This document shows positions 28,117 to 37,589 of a stretch of DNA of 64,000 bases, in pieces (the stretch's first letter is position 1; each line of letters opens with the position of its first letter). Under the pieces are notes generated by a model. That model did not search any database. It was given only the letters and a program-made list of their open reading frames with translations, and had not been told where the DNA came from. Both the position numbers and the translations under genes were made by a program. Origin of the DNA: Litorivita pollutaquae (GTDB lineage Bacteria; Pseudomonadota; Alphaproteobacteria; Rhodobacterales; Rhodobacteraceae); contig NZ_KZ826484.1 of assembly GCF_003205515.1 (NCBI RefSeq), positions 210,262 through 274,261 on the forward strand, read 5' to 3'.

Positions 28117-28486
28117 TGTCTTGATCCAGCAGCGCGCGTGTCGCGTCCATCCGGTCAAAGGTGTCGTCAATCATGAACCGCAATTCCGGTACGTGTTTGA
28201 GCGTCATCTTGCGCCCAAGATAATGGCGCAGCTCGCCCTTGTTCTTTGCCAAAAGGGCAATCGCCAATTCCTTGTCGCCACCGCCGAGCGGCAGCGCATA
28301 GACCGTCGCAATCCGCAAATCCGGTGTGACGCGGACCTCGCCGATGGTGATCGACATACGGTTCAAATCCGGATCATGGATCTCGCCGCGCGAGAGCAAT
28401 TCCGATAGCGTCCGCCGGATCAACTCGCCAACGCGGAGCTGTCTTTGGGAGGGGCCGGAGCCCTCATGATGTGCGTTCTTTGCCAT
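28091..28486 (-). CDS. rbfA: 30S ribosome-binding factor RbfA
   Basis: A 131-residue single KH-like domain that matures the 16S 5' end and supports cold growth. Characteristic segments are GPSQRQLRVGELIRRTLSELL, LNRMSITIGEVRVTPDLRIATVY and RKMTLKHVPELRFMIDDTFD. Start at the ATG at 28486 (MAKNAH); an ATG three codons upstream is possible. It is divergent from dapB with an 87-base gap. The usual upstream partners infB and nusA are not next to it here. Confidence 0.94.
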   Translation of the reverse strand: MAKNAHHEGSGPSQRQLRVGELIRRTLSELLSRGEIHDPDLNRMSITIGEVRVTPDLRIATVYALPLGGGDKELAIALLAKNKGELRHYLGRKMTLKHVPELRFMIDDTFDRMDATRALLDQDNVRRDLDE

Positions 28487-28573
28487 GGGCTTCATCTAGT
28501 GCTTTGCAGGGGCTTTGCCAAGCATGCATTGCTCGGGTAGGAAGGCGCAAAGCCAAATCAGGAGACCAATGCC

Positions 28574-29395
28574 ATGAGCGACAGCGCGCAGGATTTGCCC
28601 GGAATTGTAGTGACAGGTGCCTCGGGCCGTATGGGGCAGATGTTGATCGAGACGATTGCCGCATCGGATAAGGCACGTCTCGTCGGGGCGGTAGAGCGGA
28701 GCGGCCACGCATGGGTCGGACAGGATATCGGCGCGGCCATGGGGGGGGCTGATATGGGCATTGTGGTCACCGACGATGCGCTGGAGGCCTTTGCCAAGGC
28801 GCAAGCCGTGATTGATTTCACCGCGCCCGCCGCCACAGTCGAATTTGCAGCTTTGGCAGCTCAGGCCCGCGCCGTGCATGTGATCGGCACCACCGGTATG
28901 TCTGCGGAGGATCTTGCCGCGCTGGGCCGTGCGGCCCATCATGCGGTGATTGTGCGGGCGGGAAATATGTCTCTGGGTGTGAATTTGTTGACGCAGTTGA
29001 CCAAAAAAGTCGCTGCGGCCTTGGATGACGATTACGATATCGAGATCATCGAATCGCATCACAACCGCAAGGTTGATGCGCCCTCGGGCACCGCGTTGAT
29101 GTTGGGCGAGGCGGCCGCCGAAGGACGCGGCGTTTCACTTGAGGCGGTATCGGATCGCGGCCGCGATGGCATCACGGGCGCCCGCAAACGCGGCGATATC
29201 GGATTTGTCGCGGTGCGCGGCGGTGATATCATCGGCGAACATGACGTGTTGTTCGCAGGCACGGGGGAACGTATCACCCTGCGCCATGTCGCCTCGGATC
29301 GCTCGGTCTTTGCCCGCGGGGCACTCAAAGCCGCACTTTGGGGCCAGGGCAAAAAGCCAGGTGAATACGATATGCTTGACGTGCTGGGTCTGTGA
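28574..29395 (+). CDS. dapB: 4-hydroxy-tetrahydrodipicolinate reductase
   Basis: A 273-residue NAD(P)H-dependent reductase of the diaminopimelate/lysine pathway. The dinucleotide-binding loop is [12 protein letters not shown] (11-22). The catalytic and substrate-binding motif [19 protein letters not shown] contains the His pair and the Lys. The domain-closing motif [20 protein letters not shown] follows. AGGAGA precedes the ATG. Of usual length and apparently monocistronic. Confidence 0.96.
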   Translation: MSDSAQDLPGIVVTGASGRMGQMLIETIAASDKARLVGAVERSGHAWVGQDIGAAMGGADMGIVVTDDALEAFAKAQAVIDFTAPAATVEFAALAAQARAVHVIGTTGMSAEDLAALGRAAHHAVIVRAGNMSLGVNLLTQLTKKVAAALDDDYDIEIIESHHNRKVDAPSGTALMLGEAAAEGRGVSLEAVSDRGRDGITGARKRGDIGFVAVRGGDIIGEHDVLFAGTGERITLRHVASDRSVFARGALKAALWGQGKKPGEYDMLDVLGL

Positions 29396-29470
29396 TCTGC
29401 AGGCGGATGCCGTGGGGCCCAGCGCCTGCACCAAAAACGCGCCACAACGTTTAAGTCTTGGGCCTTGCGA

Positions 29471-29707
29471 TCAAAAATCGATAGCGAGGCCTTTTTTCTC
29501 CCAATCGCCATAGCGCACCGGCTCTGGTCCGTCGCGCCCGCCAAGTTCGGTGGGCATCGGCGCATCCATCTGGGCCAATCTGCGGCGTTCGGCGGCTTCG
29601 GCCAATGCGCGTTGGGCGGCGGCGGGCAGGGTCGGGTCAATGGCCGGCGTGTCTTGCGCGGGTCCTGTGGCGGCCACCTGCGGGGATTTTGCGCTATTGT
29701 CGCTCAT
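29471..29707 (-). CDS. DUF1674 protein (SDH assembly factor 4-like)
   Basis: A 78-residue protein whose C-terminal half matches DUF1674: ELGGRDGPEPVRYGDWEKKG followed by LAIDF. Eukaryotic relatives (SDHAF4/Sdh8) bind flavinylated SdhA to protect and help assemble succinate dehydrogenase; the same role is likely but unproven here. The N-terminus is a low-complexity Ala/Pro-rich tail. AAGGAAG precedes the ATG. Convergent with dapB. Confidence 0.88.
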   Translation of the reverse strand: MSDNSAKSPQVAATGPAQDTPAIDPTLPAAAQRALAEAAERRRLAQMDAPMPTELGGRDGPEPVRYGDWEKKGLAIDF

Positions 29708-29799
29708 GACTTGGGCTTCCTTTGCTTTATACCTGTTGATATACGCGCGCTTTAATCACGGGCAAGACCCGATCCATGCTGTAATCAAGGAATATGCCA

Positions 29800-31188
29800 A
29801 TGACACCCGCCTCCAGAGATCCCCGTCGGGGGGGAAAGCCCGCAGGCACGCGAACGTCTGGTGGTGGTGCGGATCGCGGCACGGGCGGTGGAAAGTCGCG
29901 GCACGATACCTATAAAAAATCCCCGCCCCCGACGCCGCGTGTGGTGGCGGTGCGGCTTTTGGATGCGGTTTTGGGCGACGGGAAGTTGATGTCGGAAATG
30001 ATCGGGGCCGGGGCGCTTGACCGGCTCGATCCGGCGGACCGCGCCCGTGCGCAACGATTGGCGTTGGATGTGCTGCGCGGGCTGGAACGGGTTGATAAGG
30101 TGCTGGCCAAACATCTCAAACGCGGCGAGCCGCTGTTGCATGCGATGAATGTGCTGCGCCTTGGCACGTTGGAATTATGCCTTGGCGGGGATGCACATGG
30201 GGTCGTCAACGAGGCGGTGAATATTGTTGGCCGCAACCCGCGCACCATGCAAATGAAGGGATTGGTGAATGCCGTTTTGCGCAAGGTTGCAAAGGACGGT
30301 CCGGCGGAATGGGAGATCCTGCGGGTGCCGCGCCTGCCCCGGTGGCTGCGCGATCCTCTGGCGGAGGCCTATGGCAAAGACGAAATGAAAGCGATGGAGG
30401 CGGCACATTTCGCAGGTGCGCCATTGGACCTTACTGTGAAGAATGATGCGAAGGGATGGGCCGAAAAGTTGGGCGCTGATATTTTGCCGACGGGGTCTTT
30501 GCGGATGGCGTCAGGGGTGCAAGTGTCGGCGTTGCCCGGATTTGATGAGGGCGCGTGGTGGGTGCAAGACGCTGCCGCTGCTGTGCCGGTGAAAATCCTT
30601 GGCCCGAAAGCCGGGGAGAGTGTGCTGGACCTATGCGCCGCGCCGGGGGGCAAGACGATGCAGATCGCCGCCAGCGGTGCCAAAGTCACGGCCGTCGATA
30701 TCTCGGCAAGCCGTATGGCGCGGGTTTCTGAAAACCTGGCGCGCACCGGTCTTGAGGCTGAATGCGTGACCGAGGATGCCCTGACTCACACGGGCGCCTA
30801 TGATGCCATCGTTTTGGATGCGCCGTGCTCGGCCACCGGCACGATTCGCCGTCACCCCGATTTGCCCTTTGCCAAAGATGGCAGCGAATTTGGCATGTTG
30901 ATTGGCCTGCAAGAAGAGATGCTTGATCACGCGATTGGGCTTTTGAAACCCGGCGGGCGATTGGTCTATTGTACCTGTTCGCTGTTGCCCGATGAAGGCG
31001 AGTGTCAGGTCGAGGACGCTTTGGCGCGCCATGATGACATCACCGTCGACCGTGCGGCATTGGCCGTTGATGGCGTTGATCTTGAGTGGATCACCGAAGA
31101 AGGCGGGCTGCGTTTGCGGCCTGATTACTGGGCGGATCGCGGCGGTATGGACGGTTTTTATATCGCCTGCTTGGTGAAATCTGCCTGA
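29800..31188 (+). CDS. rsmB: 16S rRNA (cytosine-C5)-methyltransferase, RsmB type
   Basis: A 462-residue methyltransferase with an N-terminal NusB-like RNA-binding domain (about 45-170; RVVAVRLLDAVL, NEAVNIVGR, KGLVNAVLR) and a C-terminal SAM-dependent domain. SAM motif I is LDLCAAPGGKTMQIA. The catalytic cysteines are in DAPCSATGTIRRHPD and YCTCSLLPDEGE. It methylates C967 of 16S rRNA in E. coli. A basic Gly-rich tail (about 1-35) precedes the NusB domain. Two close ATGs exist; 29800 has AAGGA at eight bases, 29794 at only two. Confidence 0.92.
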   Translation: MTPASRDPRRGGKPAGTRTSGGGADRGTGGGKSRHDTYKKSPPPTPRVVAVRLLDAVLGDGKLMSEMIGAGALDRLDPADRARAQRLALDVLRGLERVDKVLAKHLKRGEPLLHAMNVLRLGTLELCLGGDAHGVVNEAVNIVGRNPRTMQMKGLVNAVLRKVAKDGPAEWEILRVPRLPRWLRDPLAEAYGKDEMKAMEAAHFAGAPLDLTVKNDAKGWAEKLGADILPTGSLRMASGVQVSALPGFDEGAWWVQDAAAAVPVKILGPKAGESVLDLCAAPGGKTMQIAASGAKVTAVDISASRMARVSENLARTGLEAECVTEDALTHTGAYDAIVLDAPCSATGTIRRHPDLPFAKDGSEFGMLIGLQEEMLDHAIGLLKPGGRLVYCTCSLLPDEGECQVEDALARHDDITVDRAALAVDGVDLEWITEEGGLRLRPDYWADRGGMDGFYIACLVKSA

Positions 31189-31354
31189 CACGCAGGCCGG
31201 GCAGCGCGGCCGGTGGCGTGGTGGCCGCAGGGGATGCCGAGGGCGCCAAACCTGACCGCGTGGGTTTGATGATTTTTTGAGCGGTGACTTGGCTGCGTGT
31301 TTTCGCTAATATGTCTCTCAAAGCGCCACAAGAGCGCAACGAGAGGCAGAGCAG

Positions 31355-33118
31355 ATGGCCCAAGAAAAGTGGATGTCGCGCGGAACGCGTGCCCTGAATC
31401 GTGTGCATGCGCGTTTGAGCGCTTTGGCACGCCCTGCAACCGGTTTTGTGTCACAGCCCGAGCCGCGCACCATCGGTAGTTTTGCCCGGGGGCGGCAGCT
31501 GGTGGCGGGGAACCTGTTGTTCGCGGGGCAATTGCATCAAGATGACGGTAGCGGTCTTTGGGCCATTGGCGCCGGTGCGCCGCCTGATCCGGCGCGGGAT
31601 GAAGAGACGCACGGCTTTGCATGGCTCGACGATCTGGCGGCTGTCGGGGACCGGCCTGCGCGGTTGGTGGCTCAAAAATGGCTCTGGGATTGGATCGCGC
31701 GTTACGGACGCGGTGGCGGCGCGGGGTGGACGCCCGAACTCACCGGGCGGCGCTTGATTCGCTGGATCCACCACGCGATTTTCCTGCTCAACGGTCAAGA
31801 CACGGCCCAGTCACAAGCGTTCTACCGGTCGCTGGCGCGGCAAACGATTTTCCTGGGCCGCCGCTGGAAAGGCGCCTTGCCCGGATTGCCACGGTTCGAG
31901 GCACTGACTGGCTTGATTTACGCGGGGCTGTCGTTGGAGGGGATGGAGCGCCTCGTTGATCCCGCCGTCAAAGCTTTGGCCCGCGATTGCCGCACGCAAA
32001 TCAGCGGCGAAGGCGGCATTCCGACCCGCAATCCCGAAGAACTCCTGGAGGTCTGCACTCTGCTAACATGGGCTGCGGCCGCCTTGCGCGAAGCTGGTAA
32101 AACTGTGCCGCCGGAGATCATGTCGGCCATCGAGCGTATCGCGCCGAGCCTGCGCAGCCTGCGCCATGCCGATGGCGGATTGGCGCGATTCCATGGCGGC
32201 GGGCGGGGGCTTGAGGGGCGGCTGGATTGGGCGCTTGCCAATAGTGGGGTCAAAACGCGCCACGCAGACGGATTGGCGATGGGCTATGCGCGATTGAGCG
32301 CGGGGCGGACATCGGTGATCATCGATGCCGCGCCGCCACCGGGCGGCAAAGCCTCTTTCGATGCCCATGCGTCGACGTTGGCGTTTGAACTGACGTCGGG
32401 GCGCCGGCCGTTGATCGTCAACTGTGGATCGGGCGCGCATTTCGGTGAAGACTGGCGCCGCGCGGGACGGGCCACGCCATCCCATAGCGCGCTGGCACTT
32501 GAGGGATATTCGTCGGCCCGGCTTGGCCGGATTGGTCCGCGCCGTGAAATGCTTGTGGATGCGCCGCGCGAGGTGCCGGTGCAGATCACCCATGCCGAGC
32601 AAGGCTTGCGGTTCGAAGGTGGACACGACGGGTATCTCAAAACGCACGGGTTGACCCATGCGCGGACATTGGATTTGTCGTTCGACGGGCGCGGGTTGAA
32701 GGGCGAGGATTTGCTGGTTGCCATCGAGGCCCCGGATCAGGTCCGGTTCGATGCGGCGATGGATGCGGCCGCCTTGCAGGGAATCCCCTATCAGGTGCGG
32801 TTTCACCTGCACCCCGAAGTTGATGCTTCGCTGGATATGGGCGGCGCTGCGGTGTCATTGGCGCTTAAAAGCGGCGAGGTTTGGGTGTTTCGCACCGATG
32901 GGAGCACCAAAATATCGCTGGAACCGGGGGTTTATCTGGAAAAAAACCGTCTTAAGCCTCGCGCTGCGCAGCAAATCGTATTATCGGGTCGCGCATTGGA
33001 GTATGCGACACGTCTGCGATGGACCCTGTCCAAAACCGTCGAAACGCCCGTTTCGATCCGTGATTTGAAGCAGGACGGGCCAGGCGCGCCGTATGCTCCC
33101 GAATATGAGGTAGAATAG
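31355..33118 (+). CDS. Heparinase II/III family protein
   Basis: A 587-residue protein with an alpha/alpha-toroid N-terminal half (WTPELTGRRLIRWIHHAIFLL, GRRWKGALPGLPRFEALTGL) and a C-terminal beta-sandwich (FDAHASTLAFELTSGRRPLIVNCGSG, ATPSHSALALEG). This is the architecture of polysaccharide lyases PL12/PL21. No signal peptide is evident, which is common for this Rhodobacterales group found next to purH. It may act on cell-envelope or capsular polysaccharide; the substrate is unknown. GAGAGG lies before the ATG. Confidence 0.88.
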   Translation: MAQEKWMSRGTRALNRVHARLSALARPATGFVSQPEPRTIGSFARGRQLVAGNLLFAGQLHQDDGSGLWAIGAGAPPDPARDEETHGFAWLDDLAAVGDRPARLVAQKWLWDWIARYGRGGGAGWTPELTGRRLIRWIHHAIFLLNGQDTAQSQAFYRSLARQTIFLGRRWKGALPGLPRFEALTGLIYAGLSLEGMERLVDPAVKALARDCRTQISGEGGIPTRNPEELLEVCTLLTWAAAALREAGKTVPPEIMSAIERIAPSLRSLRHADGGLARFHGGGRGLEGRLDWALANSGVKTRHADGLAMGYARLSAGRTSVIIDAAPPPGGKASFDAHASTLAFELTSGRRPLIVNCGSGAHFGEDWRRAGRATPSHSALALEGYSSARLGRIGPRREMLVDAPREVPVQITHAEQGLRFEGGHDGYLKTHGLTHARTLDLSFDGRGLKGEDLLVAIEAPDQVRFDAAMDAAALQGIPYQVRFHLHPEVDASLDMGGAAVSLALKSGEVWVFRTDGSTKISLEPGVYLEKNRLKPRAAQQIVLSGRALEYATRLRWTLSKTVETPVSIRDLKQDGPGAPYAPEYEVE

Positions 33119-33153
33119 AGCCCGCGTGAGACGAGCCCTACAACATATCCCCC

Positions 33154-33183
33154 GCGCGTTGGGTGGCATCACGCCGCCCGCGC
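33154..33183 (+). promoter_or_regulatory. Structured purH leader (hairpin; possible riboswitch, unproven)
   Basis: In the 135-base gap before purH, GGGTGGC pairs with GCCGCCC around a 5-base loop and GCGC with GCGC outside it, giving an 11-bp stem with a 3-base bulge. purH is a classic target of ZMP/ZTP (pfl) riboswitches, and the 3' half looks vaguely like their conserved end, but the central hairpin expected for that class is not apparent. A second pairing, TGTGC with GCACA, follows. I call it only a structured leader. Confidence 0.35.
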
Positions 33184-33253
33184 ATCTGCTTGTGCCGCAA
33201 CAGGACGGCGCGGGTTTGCACATTGACTGCCATCATTTGGGATCTCGACTGAT

Positions 33254-34843
33254 ATGACCGACCTTTCGCCCCTGCGCCGCGCGCTAATTTCCGTATCTGA
33301 CAAAACCGGCCTTGTTGAGCTTGGCCAAAAGCTGGCCGCGCGCGGTGTTGAACTGCTCTCCACCGGTGGCAGCGCCAAGACATTGCGCGATGCGGGGCTT
33401 GACGTGCGCGACGTCGCGGATGTCACCGGCTTTCCCGAAATGATGGACGGGCGTGTGAAAACTTTGCACCCCAAAGTGCACGGCGGTCTTCTGGCGCTGC
33501 GGGACAACAAAGGTCACGTTGCGGCGATGGAAGAGCACGGGATCGGCAATATCGATCTGCTCGTGGTCAACCTTTATCCGTTTGAAGAAACCGTCGCCAA
33601 GGGCGCGGATTATGATACCTGCATCGAGAATATCGACATTGGCGGCCCTGCGATGATCCGCGCCGCCGCCAAGAACCACGGCTTTGTCACCACGGTTGTC
33701 GATGTCGAGGACTACGATGCCTTGATCGCAGAGCTTGATGCCAACGACGGCCAAACCACATATGCCTTCCGCCAGCGTCTGGCACAGATCGCCTATGCAC
33801 GGACCGGCGCTTATGACGCTGCTGTCTCGACATGGATGGCGGGCGCGCTGGGCGAGGATGCGCCGCGCCGCCGCGCCTTTGCCGGCACCATCAAGCAGAC
33901 GCTGCGCTATGGCGAGAACCCGCATCAAAATGCGGCCTTCTACACCGATGGATCCGAGCGCCCCGGCGTGGCCACCGCCGCGCAACATCAGGGCAAGGAA
34001 CTGAGCTACAACAACATCAATGACACCGATGCCGCGTTCGAATTGGTGGCCGAATTCGACCCCGCCGAAAGCGCCGCATGCGCGATCATCAAACACGCTA
34101 ACCCTTGCGGCGTGGCCAAGGGCGCGACCCTGACCGAGGCCTATAAGAACGCCTTTGATTGCGACCGCACCTCGGCCTTTGGCGGCATTGTGGCCTTGAA
34201 CGGCGAACTCAATGGCGAAACCGCCGAAGCCATCACCGAGATCTTCACCGAAGTCGTCATCGCCCCTTCGGCCACCGATGAGGCCAAGGCAATCTTTGCC
34301 AAGAAGAAAAACCTGCGTTTGCTGACCACGGGCGCTCTGCCGAATGTGCGCGACAAGGGCCTCACCGTGCGCCAAGTCGCGGGCGGTCTTTTGGTGCAGG
34401 ACAAAGACACCGGTTTCATCAGCATGGATGATTTGAAGGTCGTGACCAAAGTCGCGCCAACGGACGAGCAAATGCGCGATCTTTTGTTTGCCTGGAAAGT
34501 CGCCAAGCACGTCAAATCCAACGCGATTGTCTACGTCAAAGATCAAGCGACCGTCGGCGTTGGCGCGGGGCAAATGAGCCGCCTCGATAGCGCGCTTATT
34601 GCTGCGAAGAAAGCCGAGCGTATGGCCGAAGCGATGGGATTGCCCGCGCCGTTGACCAAAGGGTCTGCTGTGGCTTCCGATGCGTTCTTCCCCTTCGCGG
34701 ATGGCCTTCTCGAAGCCGCTGCGGCGGGCGCCTCATGCGTCATTCAACCGGGCGGTTCAATGCGCGACAACGAAGTGATCGCGGCGGCGGACGAGGCGGG
34801 CCTTGCCATGGTCTTTACCGGAATGCGCCATTTCCGGCACTAA
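33254..34843 (+). CDS. purH: Bifunctional AICAR formyltransferase / IMP cyclohydrolase
   Basis: A 529-residue enzyme for the last two steps of purine synthesis. The N-terminal MGS-like cyclohydrolase domain (1-200) includes [27 protein letters not shown] and [15 protein letters not shown]. The C-terminal transformylase has the catalytic KHANPCGVA motif, then [11 protein letters not shown] and [15 protein letters not shown]. Full length, with a weak ribosome-binding site; the upstream leader is structured. Confidence 0.97.
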   Translation: MTDLSPLRRALISVSDKTGLVELGQKLAARGVELLSTGGSAKTLRDAGLDVRDVADVTGFPEMMDGRVKTLHPKVHGGLLALRDNKGHVAAMEEHGIGNIDLLVVNLYPFEETVAKGADYDTCIENIDIGGPAMIRAAAKNHGFVTTVVDVEDYDALIAELDANDGQTTYAFRQRLAQIAYARTGAYDAAVSTWMAGALGEDAPRRRAFAGTIKQTLRYGENPHQNAAFYTDGSERPGVATAAQHQGKELSYNNINDTDAAFELVAEFDPAESAACAIIKHANPCGVAKGATLTEAYKNAFDCDRTSAFGGIVALNGELNGETAEAITEIFTEVVIAPSATDEAKAIFAKKKNLRLLTTGALPNVRDKGLTVRQVAGGLLVQDKDTGFISMDDLKVVTKVAPTDEQMRDLLFAWKVAKHVKSNAIVYVKDQATVGVGAGQMSRLDSALIAAKKAERMAEAMGLPAPLTKGSAVASDAFFPFADGLLEAAAAGASCVIQPGGSMRDNEVIAAADEAGLAMVFTGMRHFRH

Positions 34844-34903
34844 ACTGCGCGGCGCGTGGCAGATTGCCGCCTGCCCGCGCCGAATGAATTAAGGGAGAGG
34901 CTG

Positions 34904-35374
34904 ATGCGCCTTGTGTTTTGGGTTGGATTTTGGACCTTTCTCGTCGATCAGGCGACCAAATATCTGGTCGTTCACGCAATGGATTTGCGCACTCTGGGCG
35001 AGATCGAGGTGCTGCCGCCCTTCCTCAATCTGCGTATGGCGTGGAACTACGGCATCAACTTCGGGCTGTTCTCGCAAGGCTCCGACATCGTGCGTTGGGT
35101 ATTGATCACCGTGGCTTTGGTGATTTCCGGCGCGGTGCTGTGGTGGGTGCATAGTGAAGACACCGGCAAACGCGGCTTTATTGCTGCGGGTTTGTTGGTC
35201 GGTGGCGCGGTGGGCAATGTGGTGGATCGCATCTTGTATGGCGGCGTGGCGGATTTTCTGAATATGTCCTGCTGTGGGTTTGATAACCCCTATGCCTTCA
35301 ATGTGGCCGATATCGCGGTCTTCGCGGGTGCGATTGGAATGGTTCTGTTTACAGGCGGAAAAAACGCCGCGTGA
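34904..35374 (+). CDS. lspA: Signal peptidase II (prolipoprotein)
   Basis: A 156-residue inner-membrane aspartyl protease with four membrane helices that cleaves prolipoproteins before the lipid-modified Cys. Catalytic Asp108 is in GNVVDRILYGGVADF and Asp136 in FNVADIAVFAG; the conserved WNYGINFG (47-54) is also present. The ATG at 34904 has AAGGGAGAGG upstream, so I reject a 16-codon extension. The next gene encodes a lipoprotein, a likely client. Confidence 0.94.
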   Translation: MRLVFWVGFWTFLVDQATKYLVVHAMDLRTLGEIEVLPPFLNLRMAWNYGINFGLFSQGSDIVRWVLITVALVISGAVLWWVHSEDTGKRGFIAAGLLVGGAVGNVVDRILYGGVADFLNMSCCGFDNPYAFNVADIAVFAGAIGMVLFTGGKNAA

Positions 35375-35427
35375 CGGCGGTGCGGGGATGGGTTAAACCT
35401 ACTCTTAATAGTGATCGGAGGACCGCG

Positions 35428-35964
35428 ATGCGGACGGCGCGCGTTACACATATCGGGATCGGCCTTGGGCTTGCACTGCTGCTATCGGCATGCGGTGGTG
35501 GTGAGGGGCGTGACATCAAATTGCGCAACCTGAGTAACAATTCCGGTGGACCGAACGAGTTCGCCGTGATTCCGGGCAAGCCGCTGCAAGCGCCCGCAGA
35601 TTTCGCAGCGTTACCGGAACCGACGCCGGGCGCGGGCAACATCACCGACCAAAACCCGAAAGCCGACGCTGTGGCGGCCTTGGGCGGCAATTCCGCGCGG
35701 CTGACGCCGGCGGGTGTGACTGCATCGGACACTGCATTGACCCGCCATGCCACGCGGTTCGGCACGCAATCGAACATCCGCCAGACTTTGGCGGTCGAGG
35801 ACGAAGAATACCGTCGCCGTAAGTCGCGGTTTACCAAGCTCAAGATCGTCAAAGTCGACCGGTATCGCGAAGCCTATAAGCCAATGTCGCTCGACCCGCA
35901 GGCCGAGATGGAGCGGTTCCGCCGCTTGGGTGTGGACACGCCAAGCGCCCCTCCCAACAATTAG
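35428..35964 (+). CDS. DUF3035 lipoprotein
   Basis: A 178-residue protein with the lipobox LLLSAC and a glycine linker after the Cys. Hallmarks of the family are NEFAVIPGKPLQAP and DFAALPEPTPGAGN, then a basic C-terminal region (EEYRRRKSRF, LKIVKVDRYREAY). Probably attached to the outer membrane facing the periplasm. The function is unknown; the conserved order lspA-DUF3035-M16-M16 suggests envelope biogenesis. GGAGGA lies before the ATG at 35428. Confidence 0.87.
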   Translation: MRTARVTHIGIGLGLALLLSACGGGEGRDIKLRNLSNNSGGPNEFAVIPGKPLQAPADFAALPEPTPGAGNITDQNPKADAVAALGGNSARLTPAGVTASDTALTRHATRFGTQSNIRQTLAVEDEEYRRRKSRFTKLKIVKVDRYREAYKPMSLDPQAEMERFRRLGVDTPSAPPNN

Positions 35965-36140
35965 AGAACGGGTCGGCGCCACGCTCTTGAAGCCGGGCAA
36001 TTCCATCGTATCTATCAAAAGTGAGCGGTCGTGACTGGCCTTGCTGCGCGTTTGGTGTTTTGTTCACCCTGCCCTGCGGGATGGTCCCGCACGATACGTG
36101 TTCGGCCCGAAATTTATGGGCCCAAAGACAGGATGGCCCA

Positions 36141-37589
36141 ATGATACGGTCCTTGAAACGATCTACCCTGCACAGTTTTTCCGTTGCCGTTTCGACCCCT
36201 GCTGCGGTGGCATTGGCGGTCTTTTCCTGCGCCGCCTTCGGGCCCGCGTTGGTGGCGGCGCAAGACACGGCGACGATGGCCGCGTCCGAGCCATCAACCG
36301 AAGCCGTCGGAATTCACGATACGGTCACTGATTTTGTTTTGGACAACGGTATGCAGGTCATCGTGATCGAGGACCATCGCGCCCCCGTGGTTGTGCAAAT
36401 GGTCTGGTATCGTGCCGGATCGGCCGAAGAACCGGCGGGCCGCTCCGGTATCGCGCATTTCCTTGAACACCTTCTGTTCAAGGGCACGGATAATTTGAAA
36501 CCGGGGGAATTATCCTCGACTGTGGCTGCCAATGGCGGCAGCGACAATGCCTTCACAAGCTATGATTACACCGCCTACTATCAAAGGGTTGCTGCCGATC
36601 GACTTGAATTGATGATGCGTATGGAAAGCGACCGGATGGTCAATCTGCGTCTTGGCGAGGAAGAGATTGCGACAGAACGCGCGGTCATCATCGAGGAGCG
36701 TAATCAACGTACCGAGAATGATCCTGCGGCGCTCTTTCGTGAACAAAAGAACGCAGCGCAGTACCTTAATCACCGCTACGGCGTGCCGGTGATCGGATGG
36801 CGCCACGAGATGGAGCAATTGGGTCTTGAAGATGCGCTGAACTTTTACAAAACCTACTACGCGCCAAACAATGCTATTTTGGTGGTGGCAGGCGACGTGC
36901 AACCCGATGAAGTGAAGGCTCTGTCCGAGACATACTATGGCGTATTGCCCGCCAATCCGGACCTGCCGAAGCGTATCCGCCCGACCGAGCCGCCGCAAAC
37001 CTCGGCGCGGCGCATGACATTCCATGATCCCCGCGTTGCGCAGCCCTATGTCGGGCGCTCTTATCTTGCGCCCGAACGCAACGCCGGCGCGCAAGAAGAG
37101 GCGGCGGCTTTGACGCTGTTGGCGGAGATTTTGGGCGGTGGGACCACATCGGTTTTGGCGGAAAAACTGCAGTTCGAAGCGCAAAAGGCGGTCTACGTTG
37201 CGGCCTATTATCGTGGCATGTCCCTGGATGCGACTACCTTTGAATTCGTCGTGGTGCCTGCGGTGGGTGTGAGTCTTGAAGAAGCCGAAGCCGCTCTTGA
37301 TACCGCTTTGGCGGATTTCCTGACCGAGGGTATCGACGCCGATCAATTGGCCCGTTTGAAAATGCAAATCCGGGCCTCGGAAATTTACGCCCGCGATGAT
37401 GTCGAAAGCACCGCCAACCGGTATGGCCGCGCCTTGACCCAAGGGTTGACTGTCGAGGATGTGCAGGCATGGCCCGGCATTCTCCAAGCGGTCACCGAAG
37501 AGGATATTCTCGCTGCTGCGCGGTCGGTTCTGGATAAACGCCAGTCGGTGACCGGTTGGTTGATGAGCGACGAGGAGGTTTCGCAATGA
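36141..37589 (+). CDS. M16 family zinc metallopeptidase (catalytic subunit)
   Basis: A 482-residue pitrilysin/processing-peptidase-like enzyme. The inverted zinc motif HFLEH is at 106-110, preceded by SGIA, and the third ligand Glu lies in ATERAVIIEERNQR about 75 residues on. A signal peptide spans about residues 1-40, predicting a periplasmic protease. It is partnered with the next gene through a 4-base ATGA overlap; the pair mirrors the alpha/beta heterodimers of this family. I start at the ATG at 36141, which has AGGAT upstream; an earlier in-frame start at 36021 has no signal-like sequence. Confidence 0.92.
   Translation: MIRSLKRSTLHSFSVAVSTPAAVALAVFSCAAFGPALVAAQDTATMAASEPSTEAVGIHDTVTDFVLDNGMQVIVIEDHRAPVVVQMVWYRAGSAEEPAGRSGIAHFLEHLLFKGTDNLKPGELSSTVAANGGSDNAFTSYDYTAYYQRVAADRLELMMRMESDRMVNLRLGEEEIATERAVIIEERNQRTENDPAALFREQKNAAQYLNHRYGVPVIGWRHEMEQLGLEDALNFYKTYYAPNNAILVVAGDVQPDEVKALSETYYGVLPANPDLPKRIRPTEPPQTSARRMTFHDPRVAQPYVGRSYLAPERNAGAQEEAAALTLLAEILGGGTTSVLAEKLQFEAQKAVYVAAYYRGMSLDATTFEFVVVPAVGVSLEEAEAALDTALADFLTEGIDADQLARLKMQIRASEIYARDDVESTANRYGRALTQGLTVEDVQAWPGILQAVTEEDILAAARSVLDKRQSVTGWLMSDEEVSQ

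Noticed and set aside
33121..33253. Firm ZTP riboswitch call upstream of purH
   Set aside because: The central hairpin and conserved core of that class could not be matched by eye, so only a structured leader is reported.
33284..34573. 429-codon open frame antisense to purH
   Set aside because: purH is complete on the plus strand with both domains intact; the antisense product has no family resemblance.
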